Positions 1 through 5,830 of a stretch of DNA of 11,544 bases are shown here, piece after piece. Below the pieces are notes generated by a model. That model was not told the DNA's origin, did no database searches, and worked only from the letters and a program-made list of their open reading frames with translations. Every line of letters starts with the position of its first letter. Position 1 is the first letter of the stretch. A program made the translations under genes and the position numbers. The DNA is from an uncultured Clostridia bacterium (GTDB lineage: Bacteria; Bacillota; Clostridia; Oscillospirales; CAG-272), in contig CAMFEL010000057.1 in the NCBI GenBank assembly GCA_945949385.1, positions 1-11,544 on the forward strand, given 5' to 3'.

Positions 1-1110
1 TCGTCGCTCATAACGCTCGACCTTATCTCTCCGCTGGGTATAGCATTTTTCACCCTGCAGGGCATCTCCTACGTTGCCGATGTATACCGCGGAAAATACA
101 CCGCCGACAGAAACGTTATCAATGTAGCGGTGTTTATGACCTACTTCCCTCTTATCGTGCAGGGACCCATTTCCCGTTATGACAGGCTGTCAAAAGAGCT
201 TGCGGAAGGTCACCGCTTTGACAGTAAAAAATTTTCATTCGGACTCCAACTGTTGCTGTGGGGTCTGTTCAAAAAGCTTGTTATCGCCAACAGAGCCGCC
301 GCCTTTGCAGATGAAGTTTTCAATAATTATACCGAATATTCCGGTATGGTCATAGTCACCGGCGCCCTTGTTTACTCACTGCAGCTTTACGCAGACTTTT
401 CGGGATGCGTTGACATCTGCCGCGGCGTGTCCGGTCTTTTCGGAGTAACTCTCGGACAAAACTTCAATTTCCCCTACTCTGCCGTATCCATAAAGGATTT
501 CTGGGCAAGATGGCATATTTCCCTCAGCTCATGGCTGAAGGACTACATATACATCCCCTTGGGCGGCAACCGCAAGGGCAAAGTACGCAAATATCTGAAT
601 ATAATCATCGTGTTCCTTGTTTCCGGTCTGTGGCACGGAGTAGGACTTCACTTTATTGTCTGGGGGCTGTACCACGGCGCCCTGCAGGTGGCGGGAGATC
701 TTCAGAAACCCGCAAAGAACCATATAACTGACAAGCTGGGTGTTGAAAAAGAACGCTTCTCCTATAAATTCGGCCGTCAGATACTTACATTCGTAATGGT
801 AGCCAACGGCTGGCTGCTGTTCCGCGCCACCGCGCTTTCAATGACCCGTTCAATGTTCATAAAATTCTTTTGTATAGATCAGTGGAACGCGCTTTTTGAT
901 ACCGAGGATTTCAGAGTGCTTGTACTCTTTGTACTTGTATTCGCCGCCGTTTCGATTTTGCAGAAAAGATATTCCCTCAGAGAAAAGCTGGCAAAACAAA
1001 ATCTGTGGTTCCGCTGGGCAGTAAGCCTTACAGCGCTCTTCACCGTAATAATCTTCGGCGTATACGGCAGCGGCTATAACGCCTCCGACTTTCTGTATAT
1101 GCAGTTTTAG
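1..1110 (+). CDS. MBOAT family membrane O-acyltransferase (DltB/AlgI-like), 5' end cut by the window
   Basis: The reading frame is open from base 1, so the N-terminus lies outside the window; about 370 residues are visible. The family moves acyl groups (often acetyl) across the membrane onto a cell-surface polymer such as a polysaccharide or teichoic acid. Visible hallmarks are a PLGIAFFTLQGISY-type segment near the start, a QGPISRY motif, the FPYSAVSIKDFWARWHISLS core, an IPLGGNRKG motif, and the SGLWHG motif, whose His (residue 212 of the visible part) is the invariant MBOAT histidine. A second His follows in the LYHG segment. Several hydrophobic stretches fit a multi-pass membrane protein. 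The gene ends 8 bases before an SGNH-like gene, the usual pairing of an MBOAT channel with an extracellular SGNH/DltD/AlgJ-type partner. The acceptor polymer cannot be told from sequence. Confidence in the family is high, in the substrate low. Confidence 0.93.
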   Translation, partial: SSLITLDLISPLGIAFFTLQGISYVADVYRGKYTADRNVINVAVFMTYFPLIVQGPISRYDRLSKELAEGHRFDSKKFSFGLQLLLWGLFKKLVIANRAAAFADEVFNNYTEYSGMVIVTGALVYSLQLYADFSGCVDICRGVSGLFGVTLGQNFNFPYSAVSIKDFWARWHISLSSWLKDYIYIPLGGNRKGKVRKYLNIIIVFLVSGLWHGVGLHFIVWGLYHGALQVAGDLQKPAKNHITDKLGVEKERFSYKFGRQILTFVMVANGWLLFRATALSMTRSMFIKFFCIDQWNALFDTEDFRVLVLFVLVFAAVSILQKRYSLREKLAKQNLWFRWAVSLTALFTVIIFGVYGSGYNASDFLYMQF

Positions 1111-1118
1111 GTGACAGT

Positions 1119-2066
1119 ATGAAAAATACAGTTAAAAAAATAATAAAGGCAGCGGCGTTCATATTGCTTGTCGTACTGTGCTTTTCCCTGCTAACCCCCG
1201 TTTTTCAGAAGAAAAGCACCGAGGGCGCCTGGAATTATACAACTAAGGTAAACGGCTTCAGAAATCTTGAGGAAAACAGCCTTGATATGATAGTATTCGG
1301 CTCCAGCCACGCATACTGCTCCTTTGTTCCCTCCGTGCTGTCGGAGTACGGCATAAGCTCCTATGTGCTGGCAACTCAGCAGCAGCCCTCATATATTTCG
1401 TATCACTATATGAAAGAAGCGCTGAAAACCCAGAAGCCGAAGGTCATAGTATACGAAACCTTTATGATAAGCAGCAACGAGTTTGTTCCGGATGATTCTG
1501 TCATATACGATGCGGCAAATCAGCTTCCGCTGTCAGTAAATAAGCTGGAAATGCTCCGCGCCGCAACAAAAGGCAAAAAAGCGGGAGAAAAGCTTCCCTT
1601 TTATCTCACCCTGCTGAAGTATCATAACAGATACGGCGATCTCACCGACGAAGACTTTTATTACGACCCCTCCGCCGACAGCGACGAATACTCCGGCTAT
1701 GTGTATCTTGAAAACGCTAAACCCGTAGAAGCCATTACCCTTGAAAATCCGGACGAGACCTCGACAATATGCGACAGAGACCTTGAATATCTGGGCAAAA
1801 TGGCAAAGCTGTGCGAAGAAAACGGAATAAAATTCGTGCTCGCCTACGCACCGTATGTAGTCGGTAATGACAGAATCGGCGATTTGAACGCCATAGCAGA
1901 GTATGCCGAAAATAACGGAATACCCTTCTACAACGGATATAAGGAATTTGACTCTCTCTCCCTTGACCTAGAAACCGATTTTTACGGCACCAATCACCTG
2001 AATTACAGCGGAGCGACCAAATTTTCCCGCGCATTCGCCGAATATATTGAGGAATATATCAAATAA
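1119..2066 (+). CDS. Membrane-anchored SGNH/GDSL-like protein, partner of the MBOAT acyltransferase
   Basis: A 315-residue protein with a basic N-terminus and one hydrophobic segment at residues 11-29 (uncleaved anchor or signal peptide), followed by an extracytoplasmic domain. The sequence IVFGSSHAY (residues 58-66) resembles the GDS block of SGNH esterases/acyltransferases of the DltD/AlgJ/AlgX type, with Ser63 as probable nucleophile. NHLNYSG near the C-terminus (His293) resembles the final His block. The DxxH aspartate that usually precedes this His appears to be Gly290, so the catalytic acid is either missing or supplied elsewhere (for example Asp287). The gene starts 8 bases after the MBOAT stop, with an AGGTGA ribosome binding site overlapping the upstream stop region, so the two are probably co-transcribed and translationally coupled. 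The likely role is the last step of O-acylation of a surface polymer. The fold assignment rests on motifs only. Confidence 0.8.
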   Translation: MKNTVKKIIKAAAFILLVVLCFSLLTPVFQKKSTEGAWNYTTKVNGFRNLEENSLDMIVFGSSHAYCSFVPSVLSEYGISSYVLATQQQPSYISYHYMKEALKTQKPKVIVYETFMISSNEFVPDDSVIYDAANQLPLSVNKLEMLRAATKGKKAGEKLPFYLTLLKYHNRYGDLTDEDFYYDPSADSDEYSGYVYLENAKPVEAITLENPDETSTICDRDLEYLGKMAKLCEENGIKFVLAYAPYVVGNDRIGDLNAIAEYAENNGIPFYNGYKEFDSLSLDLETDFYGTNHLNYSGATKFSRAFAEYIEEYIK

Positions 2067-2105
2067 ATGATTCAAATAACGGTAAAACGAAAACCCGACC
2101 TTGCC

Positions 2106-2169
2106 TTTGCCGCGCCCCGAAAAACGGCTGATGATCCCGTAAACAGAGGGACGCGGCAAATATTTTTTA
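2106..2169 (+). terminator. Probable terminator of the acyltransferase pair
   Basis: A 9-bp perfect stem, TTTGCCGCG (2106-2114) with CGCGGCAAA (2152-2160), is followed at once by TATTTTTTAA. The 37-base apex is long for an intrinsic terminator, but it can fold into small inner hairpins (CCG-AAAAA-CGG at 2117-2127). It lies 39 bases after the SGNH stop and before the tRNA promoter, the expected place for a terminator. Confidence 0.5.
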
Positions 2170-2177
2170 ATAAAGTA

Positions 2178-2206
2178 TTGACAATTTATAATAATTACGA
2201 TATAAT
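2178..2206 (+). promoter_or_regulatory. Consensus sigma-A promoter for tRNA-Val
   Basis: TTGACA at 2178-2183 and TATAAT at 2201-2206 are separated by exactly 17 bases, a perfect match to the housekeeping consensus. The predicted start near 2213 leaves a short 5' leader before the tRNA at 2222, as expected for a stable RNA gene. Confidence 0.87.
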
Positions 2207-2221
2207 TACTTCATTCTATTC

Positions 2222-2298
2222 GGAGGCATAGCTCAGCTGGTTAGAGTACTTGCTTGACATGCAAGGGGTCACTGGTTCGATTCCAGTTGTCTCCACCA
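2222..2298 (+). tRNA. tRNA-Val (anticodon GAC)
   Basis: The 77 bases fold into a complete cloverleaf. The acceptor stem GGAGGCA/TGTCTCC (2222-2228 with 2288-2294) has one G-T pair. The D stem is GCTC/GAGT. The anticodon stem CTTGC/GCAAG closes the loop TTGACAT with anticodon GAC at 2256-2258. The variable loop is GGGTC, and the T arm ACTGG-TTCGATT-CCAGT has the canonical TTCGA. The discriminator is A2295 and CCA is encoded at 2296-2298. It reads GUC and GUU valine codons. It is a single-gene unit with its own promoter and terminator. I see no duplication of its 3' end downstream, so there is no sign that an element integrated here. Confidence 0.97.
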
Positions 2299-2325
2299 GC
2301 CCGGAATACCGGGTACAGTAAAGAT

Positions 2326-2373
2326 ACCGCCGTTTCCTCTTAAGAGCGCAGAGGAATCGGCGGTGTTTGTTTT
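2326..2373 (+). terminator. Strong intrinsic terminator after tRNA-Val
   Basis: A 15-bp stem with a single T-T mismatch, ACCGCCGTTTCCTCT (2326-2340) with AGAGGAATCGGCGGT (2350-2364), has a 9-base loop and is followed by GTTTGTTTT. A small hairpin CCCGG-AATA-CCGGG (2300-2313) lies between the tRNA and this stem and may help 3'-end processing. Confidence 0.8.
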
Positions 2374-2441
2374 ATACATAGAAAAAGCAGCGACTGTCGG
2401 CGGGCGCACCGCAGATCAAAGTCTGCACGGCGTATCCACAG

Positions 2442-2469
2442 TTGACAATATCGCTACTGTAGTTATAAT
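2442..2469 (+). promoter_or_regulatory. Predicted sigma-A promoter, rightward, upstream of the orphan frame
   Basis: TTGACA (2442-2447) and TATAAT (2464-2469) are both perfect hexamers with a 16-base spacer. The predicted start is near 2476, reading toward the orphan frame. Its -10 overlaps the -10 of an opposite promoter. Confidence 0.55.
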
Positions 2470-2493
2470 ATCACAGATCAATACGTTTGTCAA
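2465..2493 (-). promoter_or_regulatory. Predicted sigma-A promoter, leftward, overlapping the rightward one
   Basis: On the minus strand, TTGACA (2493 to 2488), a 17-base spacer and TATTAT (2470 to 2465) form a near-consensus promoter with an extended -10 (TGA just before TATTAT). The predicted start is near 2458 and transcription would run left toward the back of the tRNA terminator. No minus-strand gene follows, so any product would be a short non-coding RNA. Confidence 0.45.
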
Positions 2494-2810
2494 TAGCAAG
2501 AATATATTAAGATACTTGCCGGACGATATACTTACTAAAAACATAATTGTTTATGACAAAAAGAAGATGAACGGAAAATATCAAGTTGGATCCGGCCGTA
2601 TAGTGACCATCACGCATGATAACCCGTTCATCTATAAAGATGATACCACATCCGAAAGTAATAGTCAAGAGGAAAATGAAAATGATTCTTCGACGGAAAG
2701 CGACAATAAGCGCCGGTCCCGCTCGAAGAGGGATATGGTGGTTTCGGAGGATGACGGATACGGGGAGTATGATAAAGAAATAACGGTTGCCAAGTTAATT
2801 ATAAATTCCA

Positions 2811-2839
2811 TTGACACATCGACATCACGGTGCTACAAT
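2811..2839 (+). promoter_or_regulatory. Promoter of the superoxide reductase gene
   Basis: TTGACA (2811-2816), a 17-base spacer and TACAAT (2834-2839), with an extended -10 TGC at 2831-2833. The predicted start near 2846 gives a leader of about 40 bases that contains AAAGGAG at 2871-2877. I see no clear PerR or Rex-type palindrome. Confidence 0.8.
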
Positions 2840-2885
2840 AGTATAAGCAAATATTTGTTACACAGAAAGCAAAGGAGATACATAT

Positions 2886-3515
2886 ATGGAACAGAAATTT
2901 TACATTTGCGAGCATTGCGGAAAGATCGTAGCGGTGGTACAGGACAGCGGCGCCCCCCTTATGTGCTGCGGTCAGAAGATGAAGGAGATCATTCCCGGTA
3001 CAAGTGACGGAGCTGCGGAAAAGCACGTTCCTGTATACACAGTTGAAAACGGTACCGTCACCGTAACCGTGGGCGAGATCGAACACCCCATGACAAAGGA
3101 GCATTATATTGAGTGGGTGTCTTTGCAGACAAAGCAGGGCAACCAAAGAAAACTGCTGAAGCCGGGAGAAGCTCCCAAGGTTTGCTTTGCCGTATGCGAC
3201 GGCGACGAGGTAGAGGCTGTTTACGCATACTGCAATCTGCATAAGCTTTGGAAAGCGGAGGCAAAGAACGCAGACACCGGGAGCACCTGCGCTGTCGGCA
3301 GTCCCGAAAGCGCGTCAACCGAGAACTACACCGTGTGCAAGTGCAATAAGGTAACCTATTTCGACATTCTTGACGAAATTCACAGACACAGCGACATAAA
3401 CAATCTTCTTGATATGTTTGAGGATGTAAAGGATGCGACCCGTTGCTCCACCGGCTGCGGAGGATGCTATAATAAAGTAATCGACATTATTTCCGAAGAG
3501 ATCATGGGCAAGTAA
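2886..3515 (+). CDS. Desulfoferrodoxin (superoxide reductase) fused to a C-terminal Bfd-like [2Fe-2S] domain
   Basis: The 209-residue protein has three parts. Residues 1-36 are a desulforedoxin-like domain with the Cys4 iron site C8, C11, C27, C28 (CxxC and CC). Residues 40-125 are the superoxide reductase domain with the center II ligands His47, His67, His73, Cys116 and His119, and the EKHVP loop (Glu45, Lys46) next to the active iron. After a Ser/Thr/Ala linker, residues 148-209 carry CKC (151, 153) and CSTGCGGC (187-194), the pattern of BFD-like [2Fe-2S] domains found in bacterioferritin-associated ferredoxin, NirB and NifU. Plain desulfoferrodoxin is about 125 residues, so the last 80 are an added module. 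The enzyme reduces superoxide to peroxide in the cytoplasm without making oxygen. The extra cluster could pass electrons to the iron sites, which is inference. It is a single-gene unit with its own promoter, ribosome binding site (AAAGGAG, 8 bases before ATG) and terminator. Confidence 0.95.
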   Translation: MEQKFYICEHCGKIVAVVQDSGAPLMCCGQKMKEIIPGTSDGAAEKHVPVYTVENGTVTVTVGEIEHPMTKEHYIEWVSLQTKQGNQRKLLKPGEAPKVCFAVCDGDEVEAVYAYCNLHKLWKAEAKNADTGSTCAVGSPESASTENYTVCKCNKVTYFDILDEIHRHSDINNLLDMFEDVKDATRCSTGCGGCYNKVIDIISEEIMGK

Positions 3516-3529
3516 TATTTGCGCTGTTA

Positions 3530-3574
3530 CAAACAGGCGGTCAAGCAAAAAATGCTAAACCGCCTGTTTGTTTT
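3530..3574 (+). terminator. Intrinsic terminator after the superoxide reductase gene
   Basis: A perfect 12-bp stem, CAAACAGGCGGT (3530-3541) with ACCGCCTGTTTG (3559-3570), can be extended by an inner AGCA/TGCT pair and is followed by TTTT. It begins 15 bases after the stop codon. Confidence 0.87.
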
Positions 3575-3688
3575 CGAAATATTTCAGCTCAATGTAATTT
3601 ATGAACATTTCCGTTTTTTCTCCCCGTTTTTTTCAAAAACCCGGCACCAACCCTTTTCGAAAATTCCGTCGACAAAAAAAGACACGCA

Positions 3689-3748
3689 TTTTGAGCGATT
3701 TTTGCCCGTTTTTGCTCATTTTTCGCCCTGCAATTTTTCGGGAATTTT
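3689..3748. repeat. T-tracts phased at about 10 bases (predicted curved DNA)
   Basis: T4-T5 runs begin at 3689, 3699, 3709, 3719, 3734 and 3745. The first four are spaced exactly 10 bases and the last steps are 15 and 11. The three central units look like a degenerate 10-base tandem repeat (NN-TTTTT-NNN). A/T tracts in phase with the helical turn bend DNA intrinsically. Further T-runs at 3614 and 3627 extend the T-rich character upstream. Confidence 0.55.
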
Positions 3749-3875
3749 GTCGATAAATTCATAAATATCCAAAGCTCATGTATATGTATGCATTTCTTCA
3801 TCTGCCTGCCGCTTTTGCTGAACCCCGGCGGAAACTGTTTTATGTTACCATCCCCTAATTAAAAGCTTTTTTGGA

Positions 3876-3913
3876 GTGCTCAGAACCTTTTTCTCAAAAA
3901 AGGTTCTGAGCAC
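3876..3913. repeat. Perfect 17-bp inverted repeat with a 4-base loop
   Basis: The arm GTGCTCAGAACCTTTTT (3876-3892) is exactly complementary to 3897-3913, around the loop CTCA. Neither side has the uridine-rich tail of an intrinsic terminator on either strand, and each flanking gene already has its own terminator. It follows the palindrome AAAAGCTTTT (3861-3870). It could be a dispersed repeat of this genome or a protein binding site; a single window cannot decide. Confidence 0.7.
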
Positions 3914-4005
3914 AGCGTAAGGCAGAGCCTCGCAAATGATTAGCGGGGCACGGGGCAAGCCCGCATATATTCCCCAAGCCCCCGTATGAGCACGGCGGAA
4001 TTCAT

Positions 4006-4048
4006 GAAAAAAAACATCCCTGCCGGAGCAAATGGCAGGGATGTTTTT
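4006..4048 (-). terminator. Intrinsic terminator of rpsT
   Basis: Reading the minus strand, a perfect 15-bp stem (arms 4048-4034 and 4024-4010, core ACATCCCTGCC) with a 9-base loop is followed by a run of T (the A-run at 4007-4014 on the plus strand). The opposite strand also has a T-rich exit (TTTTTCATTTT), so it may stop transcripts from both sides. Confidence 0.87.
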
Positions 4049-4065
4049 CATTTTATATTCTGATT

Positions 4066-4329
4066 TTACGCCATCTTGTTGAGGGCAACAGTAAACTGGC
4101 TCTTTTTGTGAGCCGCCGCATTCTTGTGAATGATATTGCGCTTTGCAGCCTTGTCGACTACAACAACTGCAGCCTTGTAAGCCTCGGCAGCAGCAGCCTT
4201 GTCACCGCTTTCTACCGCAGAATGGAACTTCTTGATGGTAGTCTTCATCTGGCTCTTGAACATCTTGTTACGCAGAGTCTTGGTTGCAGTAACTTTTACA
4301 CGCTTTTTAGCACTTTTAATGTTAGGCAT
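4066..4329 (-). CDS. rpsT: 30S ribosomal protein S20
   Basis: The 87-residue, lysine- and alanine-rich protein begins MPNIKSAKKRVK, the classic S20 N-terminus, and has the family's usual length. S20 binds 16S rRNA early in small-subunit assembly and is built almost entirely of helices. The central VESGDKAAAAEAYKAA segment and the NIIHKNAAAHKKS motif near the C-terminus are typical. The start is fixed by AGGAGG (minus strand, 4342-4337), 7 bases before ATG. The gene stands alone with its own promoter about 80 bases upstream and a strong terminator downstream, and it is divergent from the apgM-like gene. It is the only gene on the minus strand in this window. Confidence 0.98.
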   Translation of the reverse strand: MPNIKSAKKRVKVTATKTLRNKMFKSQMKTTIKKFHSAVESGDKAAAAEAYKAAVVVVDKAAKRNIIHKNAAAHKKSQFTVALNKMA

Positions 4330-4408
4330 TCTCTATCCTCCTGATTAAAATAAAAGCGTCGCCTCCGCCTGAGAGGGTACATTGGCGAACATTCTCATAC
4401 AGTTAGTT

Positions 4409-4437
4409 ATTTTAGCACAGGCGGCGCGTCTTTGCAA
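4409..4437 (-). promoter_or_regulatory. Promoter of rpsT
   Basis: On the minus strand, TTGCAA (4437-4432), a 17-base spacer and TAAAAT (4414-4409) have an extended -10 TGC just upstream. The predicted start near 4402 gives a leader of roughly 70 bases. The leader contains a GC-rich patch (CAGGCGGAGGCGACGC), but I see no convincing S20 autoregulatory structure. Confidence 0.7.
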
Positions 4438-4539
4438 GACCTTTTTTCAAAAAAATCAAAACTTTTTGAATTTTTCGCAGAAATACCGTAACCGTAAAGG
4501 AAAATTTATTCTTTTAGCAAATAATATATTATAAAATTA

Positions 4540-4568
4540 TTGTATATTTCTCCGTTTTGTGATAGAAT
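4540..4568 (+). promoter_or_regulatory. Promoter of the apgM-lepB gene train
   Basis: TTGTAT (4540-4545), a 17-base spacer and TAGAAT (4563-4568) have an extended -10 TGA at 4560-4562. The predicted start near 4575 gives a leader of about 30 bases ending in GGAG (4595-4598), 7 bases before the ATG. The region between this promoter and the rpsT promoter is very A/T rich. Confidence 0.65.
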
Positions 4569-4605
4569 ATTATGAAATAATATTTATCTTCACCGGAGAC
4601 ACACT

Positions 4606-5829
4606 ATGAAATATTTTGTACTTATACCTGACGGCATGGCAGACCGCCCCGTTGCCGAACTCGGTAATAAAACGCCTATGGAGGCTGCAAAGAAACCTAA
4701 TATGGACGCGCTTTGCCGCCGCAGTCTCTGCGGAACCGTTCTGAATGTACCCGCGGGAATGGTACCCGAAAGCGATACGGCAAATCTTGCCATTCTTTCA
4801 TATAACCCCAAAGTATATTCAAAGGGCAGATCCCCGCTTGAAGCAATGAGTATGGGACTTGATATGGCAGAAGACGACACAGCCATTCGCTGTAATATCG
4901 TTACCGTGTCAGAGGACGGCGGCGCATATGAAGATCAGATCATGATAGACCACAGCGCCGACGAGATAACCACAGAGGAAGCCGATGTGCTTGTAGGCGC
5001 CCTGAACGAACAGCTTGCAAACGAAATGCGACATCTTTATACAGGCGTCAGCTACCGCCATTGCCTGCTGTGGAAAAACGCTTCCCAGACATACCCCTTT
5101 ATGCGCCCCCACGATATTATCGGCAAGCGCATAGGTGACTATCTGCCCAAAGCCGACAACGGCGGCGCAGAGTTTCTGGAGTTCCAGAAAAAAGGCTACG
5201 AAATACTTAAAAATCACCCCGTAAACCTTACAAGAAAGGAAAAGGGGCTGCGCCCCGCAAACTCCCCCTGGCTGTGGAGCCCGGGAGCAAAGCCGGCACT
5301 TCCCTGCTTTAAGGAAAAATGGGGCGTTGACGGCGCCATCATATCCGCAGTCGATTTGATAAAGGGTATCGGCAAATGTGCAGGAATGAAGGTCGTGGAT
5401 GTTGAAGGCGCAACCGGAAACTGCCACACCAACTACGCGGGCAAGGCCGCCGCAGCCGTTAAATGCTTCGAGGACGGCGACAAGTTCGTATATGTTCATG
5501 TCGAGGCTCCCGACGAGTGCGGACACCGCGGAGAAATCGAAAACAAGGTATACAGCGTTGAGAAAATAGACGAGCTTATTCTCGGCCCCGTTTACGGGTA
5601 TCTCAAAAACAGCGGCGAGGATTTCAGAATACTGGTGCTTCCCGACCATCCCACCCCTCTTGAGATCCGCACACATTCAAGCGAATATGTTCCGTTCTTT
5701 ATGTACGACAGCACAAAGGAGCAGACGGGTCCCGACACCTACACCGAGGAAAGCGCACGCGCCTGCAGCACGGTGATTGACGACGGAAGCACACTACTTG
5801 ATATGATGATAGGTCATGAGGAAAGCTGA
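4606..5829 (+). CDS. apgM: Archaeal-type cofactor-independent phosphoglycerate mutase family protein (possible homoserine kinase)
   Basis: The 407-residue protein belongs to the alkaline-phosphatase-fold ApgM family. The metal-binding PDGMAD motif (Asp9) opens the protein. PESDTANL carries the Ser56 nucleophile that is transiently phosphorylated. EAPDECGHRG (Asp303, His307) and LPDHPTP (Asp347, His348) with His357 supply the remaining metal ligands. The length is normal for ApgM and distinct from the roughly 510-residue bacterial GpmI. ApgM interconverts 2- and 3-phosphoglycerate, but a subfamily of this size has been proposed to be a homoserine kinase in organisms without ThrB. Threonine synthase lies later in the same gene train, which fits that alternative. 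Both readings are open. The gene is the first of the plus-strand train, with its own promoter, and it ends 1 base before lepB. Confidence 0.9.
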   Translation: MKYFVLIPDGMADRPVAELGNKTPMEAAKKPNMDALCRRSLCGTVLNVPAGMVPESDTANLAILSYNPKVYSKGRSPLEAMSMGLDMAEDDTAIRCNIVTVSEDGGAYEDQIMIDHSADEITTEEADVLVGALNEQLANEMRHLYTGVSYRHCLLWKNASQTYPFMRPHDIIGKRIGDYLPKADNGGAEFLEFQKKGYEILKNHPVNLTRKEKGLRPANSPWLWSPGAKPALPCFKEKWGVDGAIISAVDLIKGIGKCAGMKVVDVEGATGNCHTNYAGKAAAAVKCFEDGDKFVYVHVEAPDECGHRGEIENKVYSVEKIDELILGPVYGYLKNSGEDFRILVLPDHPTPLEIRTHSSEYVPFFMYDSTKEQTGPDTYTEESARACSTVIDDGSTLLDMMIGHEES

Positions 5830-5830
5830 T

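Larger units (their letters stand above)
2374..2810 (+). other. AT-rich stretch with an unidentified open reading frame
   Basis: No recognised gene lies between the tRNA terminator and the superoxide reductase promoter. One plus-strand frame stays open from 2363 to 3007. Its best internal start is ATG 2567, preceded by only a weak AAGAAG purine tract. The part from about 2480 to 2810 reads like protein: a mixed alpha/beta-type segment (ILRYLPDDILTKNIIVYDKK), then an acidic Ser/Glu/Asp/Asn linker, then a basic RRSRSKRD patch. The frame then runs on through the next promoter and over the first 40 codons of the following gene, which a real gene would not normally do. It may be the remnant of a lost gene, or chance coding potential in AT-rich DNA. 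I do not recognise it and assign no function. Confidence 0.3.
3575..4005. other. Long non-coding gap between convergent genes
   Basis: No supported gene lies between the superoxide reductase terminator and the rpsT terminator. Short open frames exist on both strands, but they lack ribosome binding sites and recognisable motifs and consist of translated T/A tracts. The gap holds phased T-tracts (3689-3748), a diverged direct repeat (about 3654-3676 and 3735-3757), and a perfect 17-bp inverted repeat (3876-3913). A GC-rich tail with a GCGGG/CCCGC hairpin (3943-3964) completes it. Confidence 0.7.

Noticed and set aside
2222..2885. The tRNA-Val 3' end as an integration site for a mobile element
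   Set aside because: I found no second copy of the tRNA 3' end downstream and no integrase or phage gene; the tRNA is followed directly by its own terminator.
3689..3757. The regular T-tracts as a CRISPR-like array
   Set aside because: The units are about 10 bases and degenerate, with no spacers of constant length and no cas genes nearby.
3519..3801. Short open frames on both strands just after the superoxide reductase gene
   Set aside because: They translate the terminator hairpin and T/A tracts into Phe/Lys-rich sequence without a ribosome binding site.
3845..4051. A 68-codon minus-strand frame across the inverted repeat and the rpsT terminator
   Set aside because: It begins inside the rpsT terminator and crosses the 17-bp inverted repeat, so it is translated repeat DNA rather than a gene.
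4909..5676. A 255-codon minus-strand open frame over the apgM-like gene
   Set aside because: It is antisense to a gene with intact catalytic motifs and has no family resemblance or start signal.
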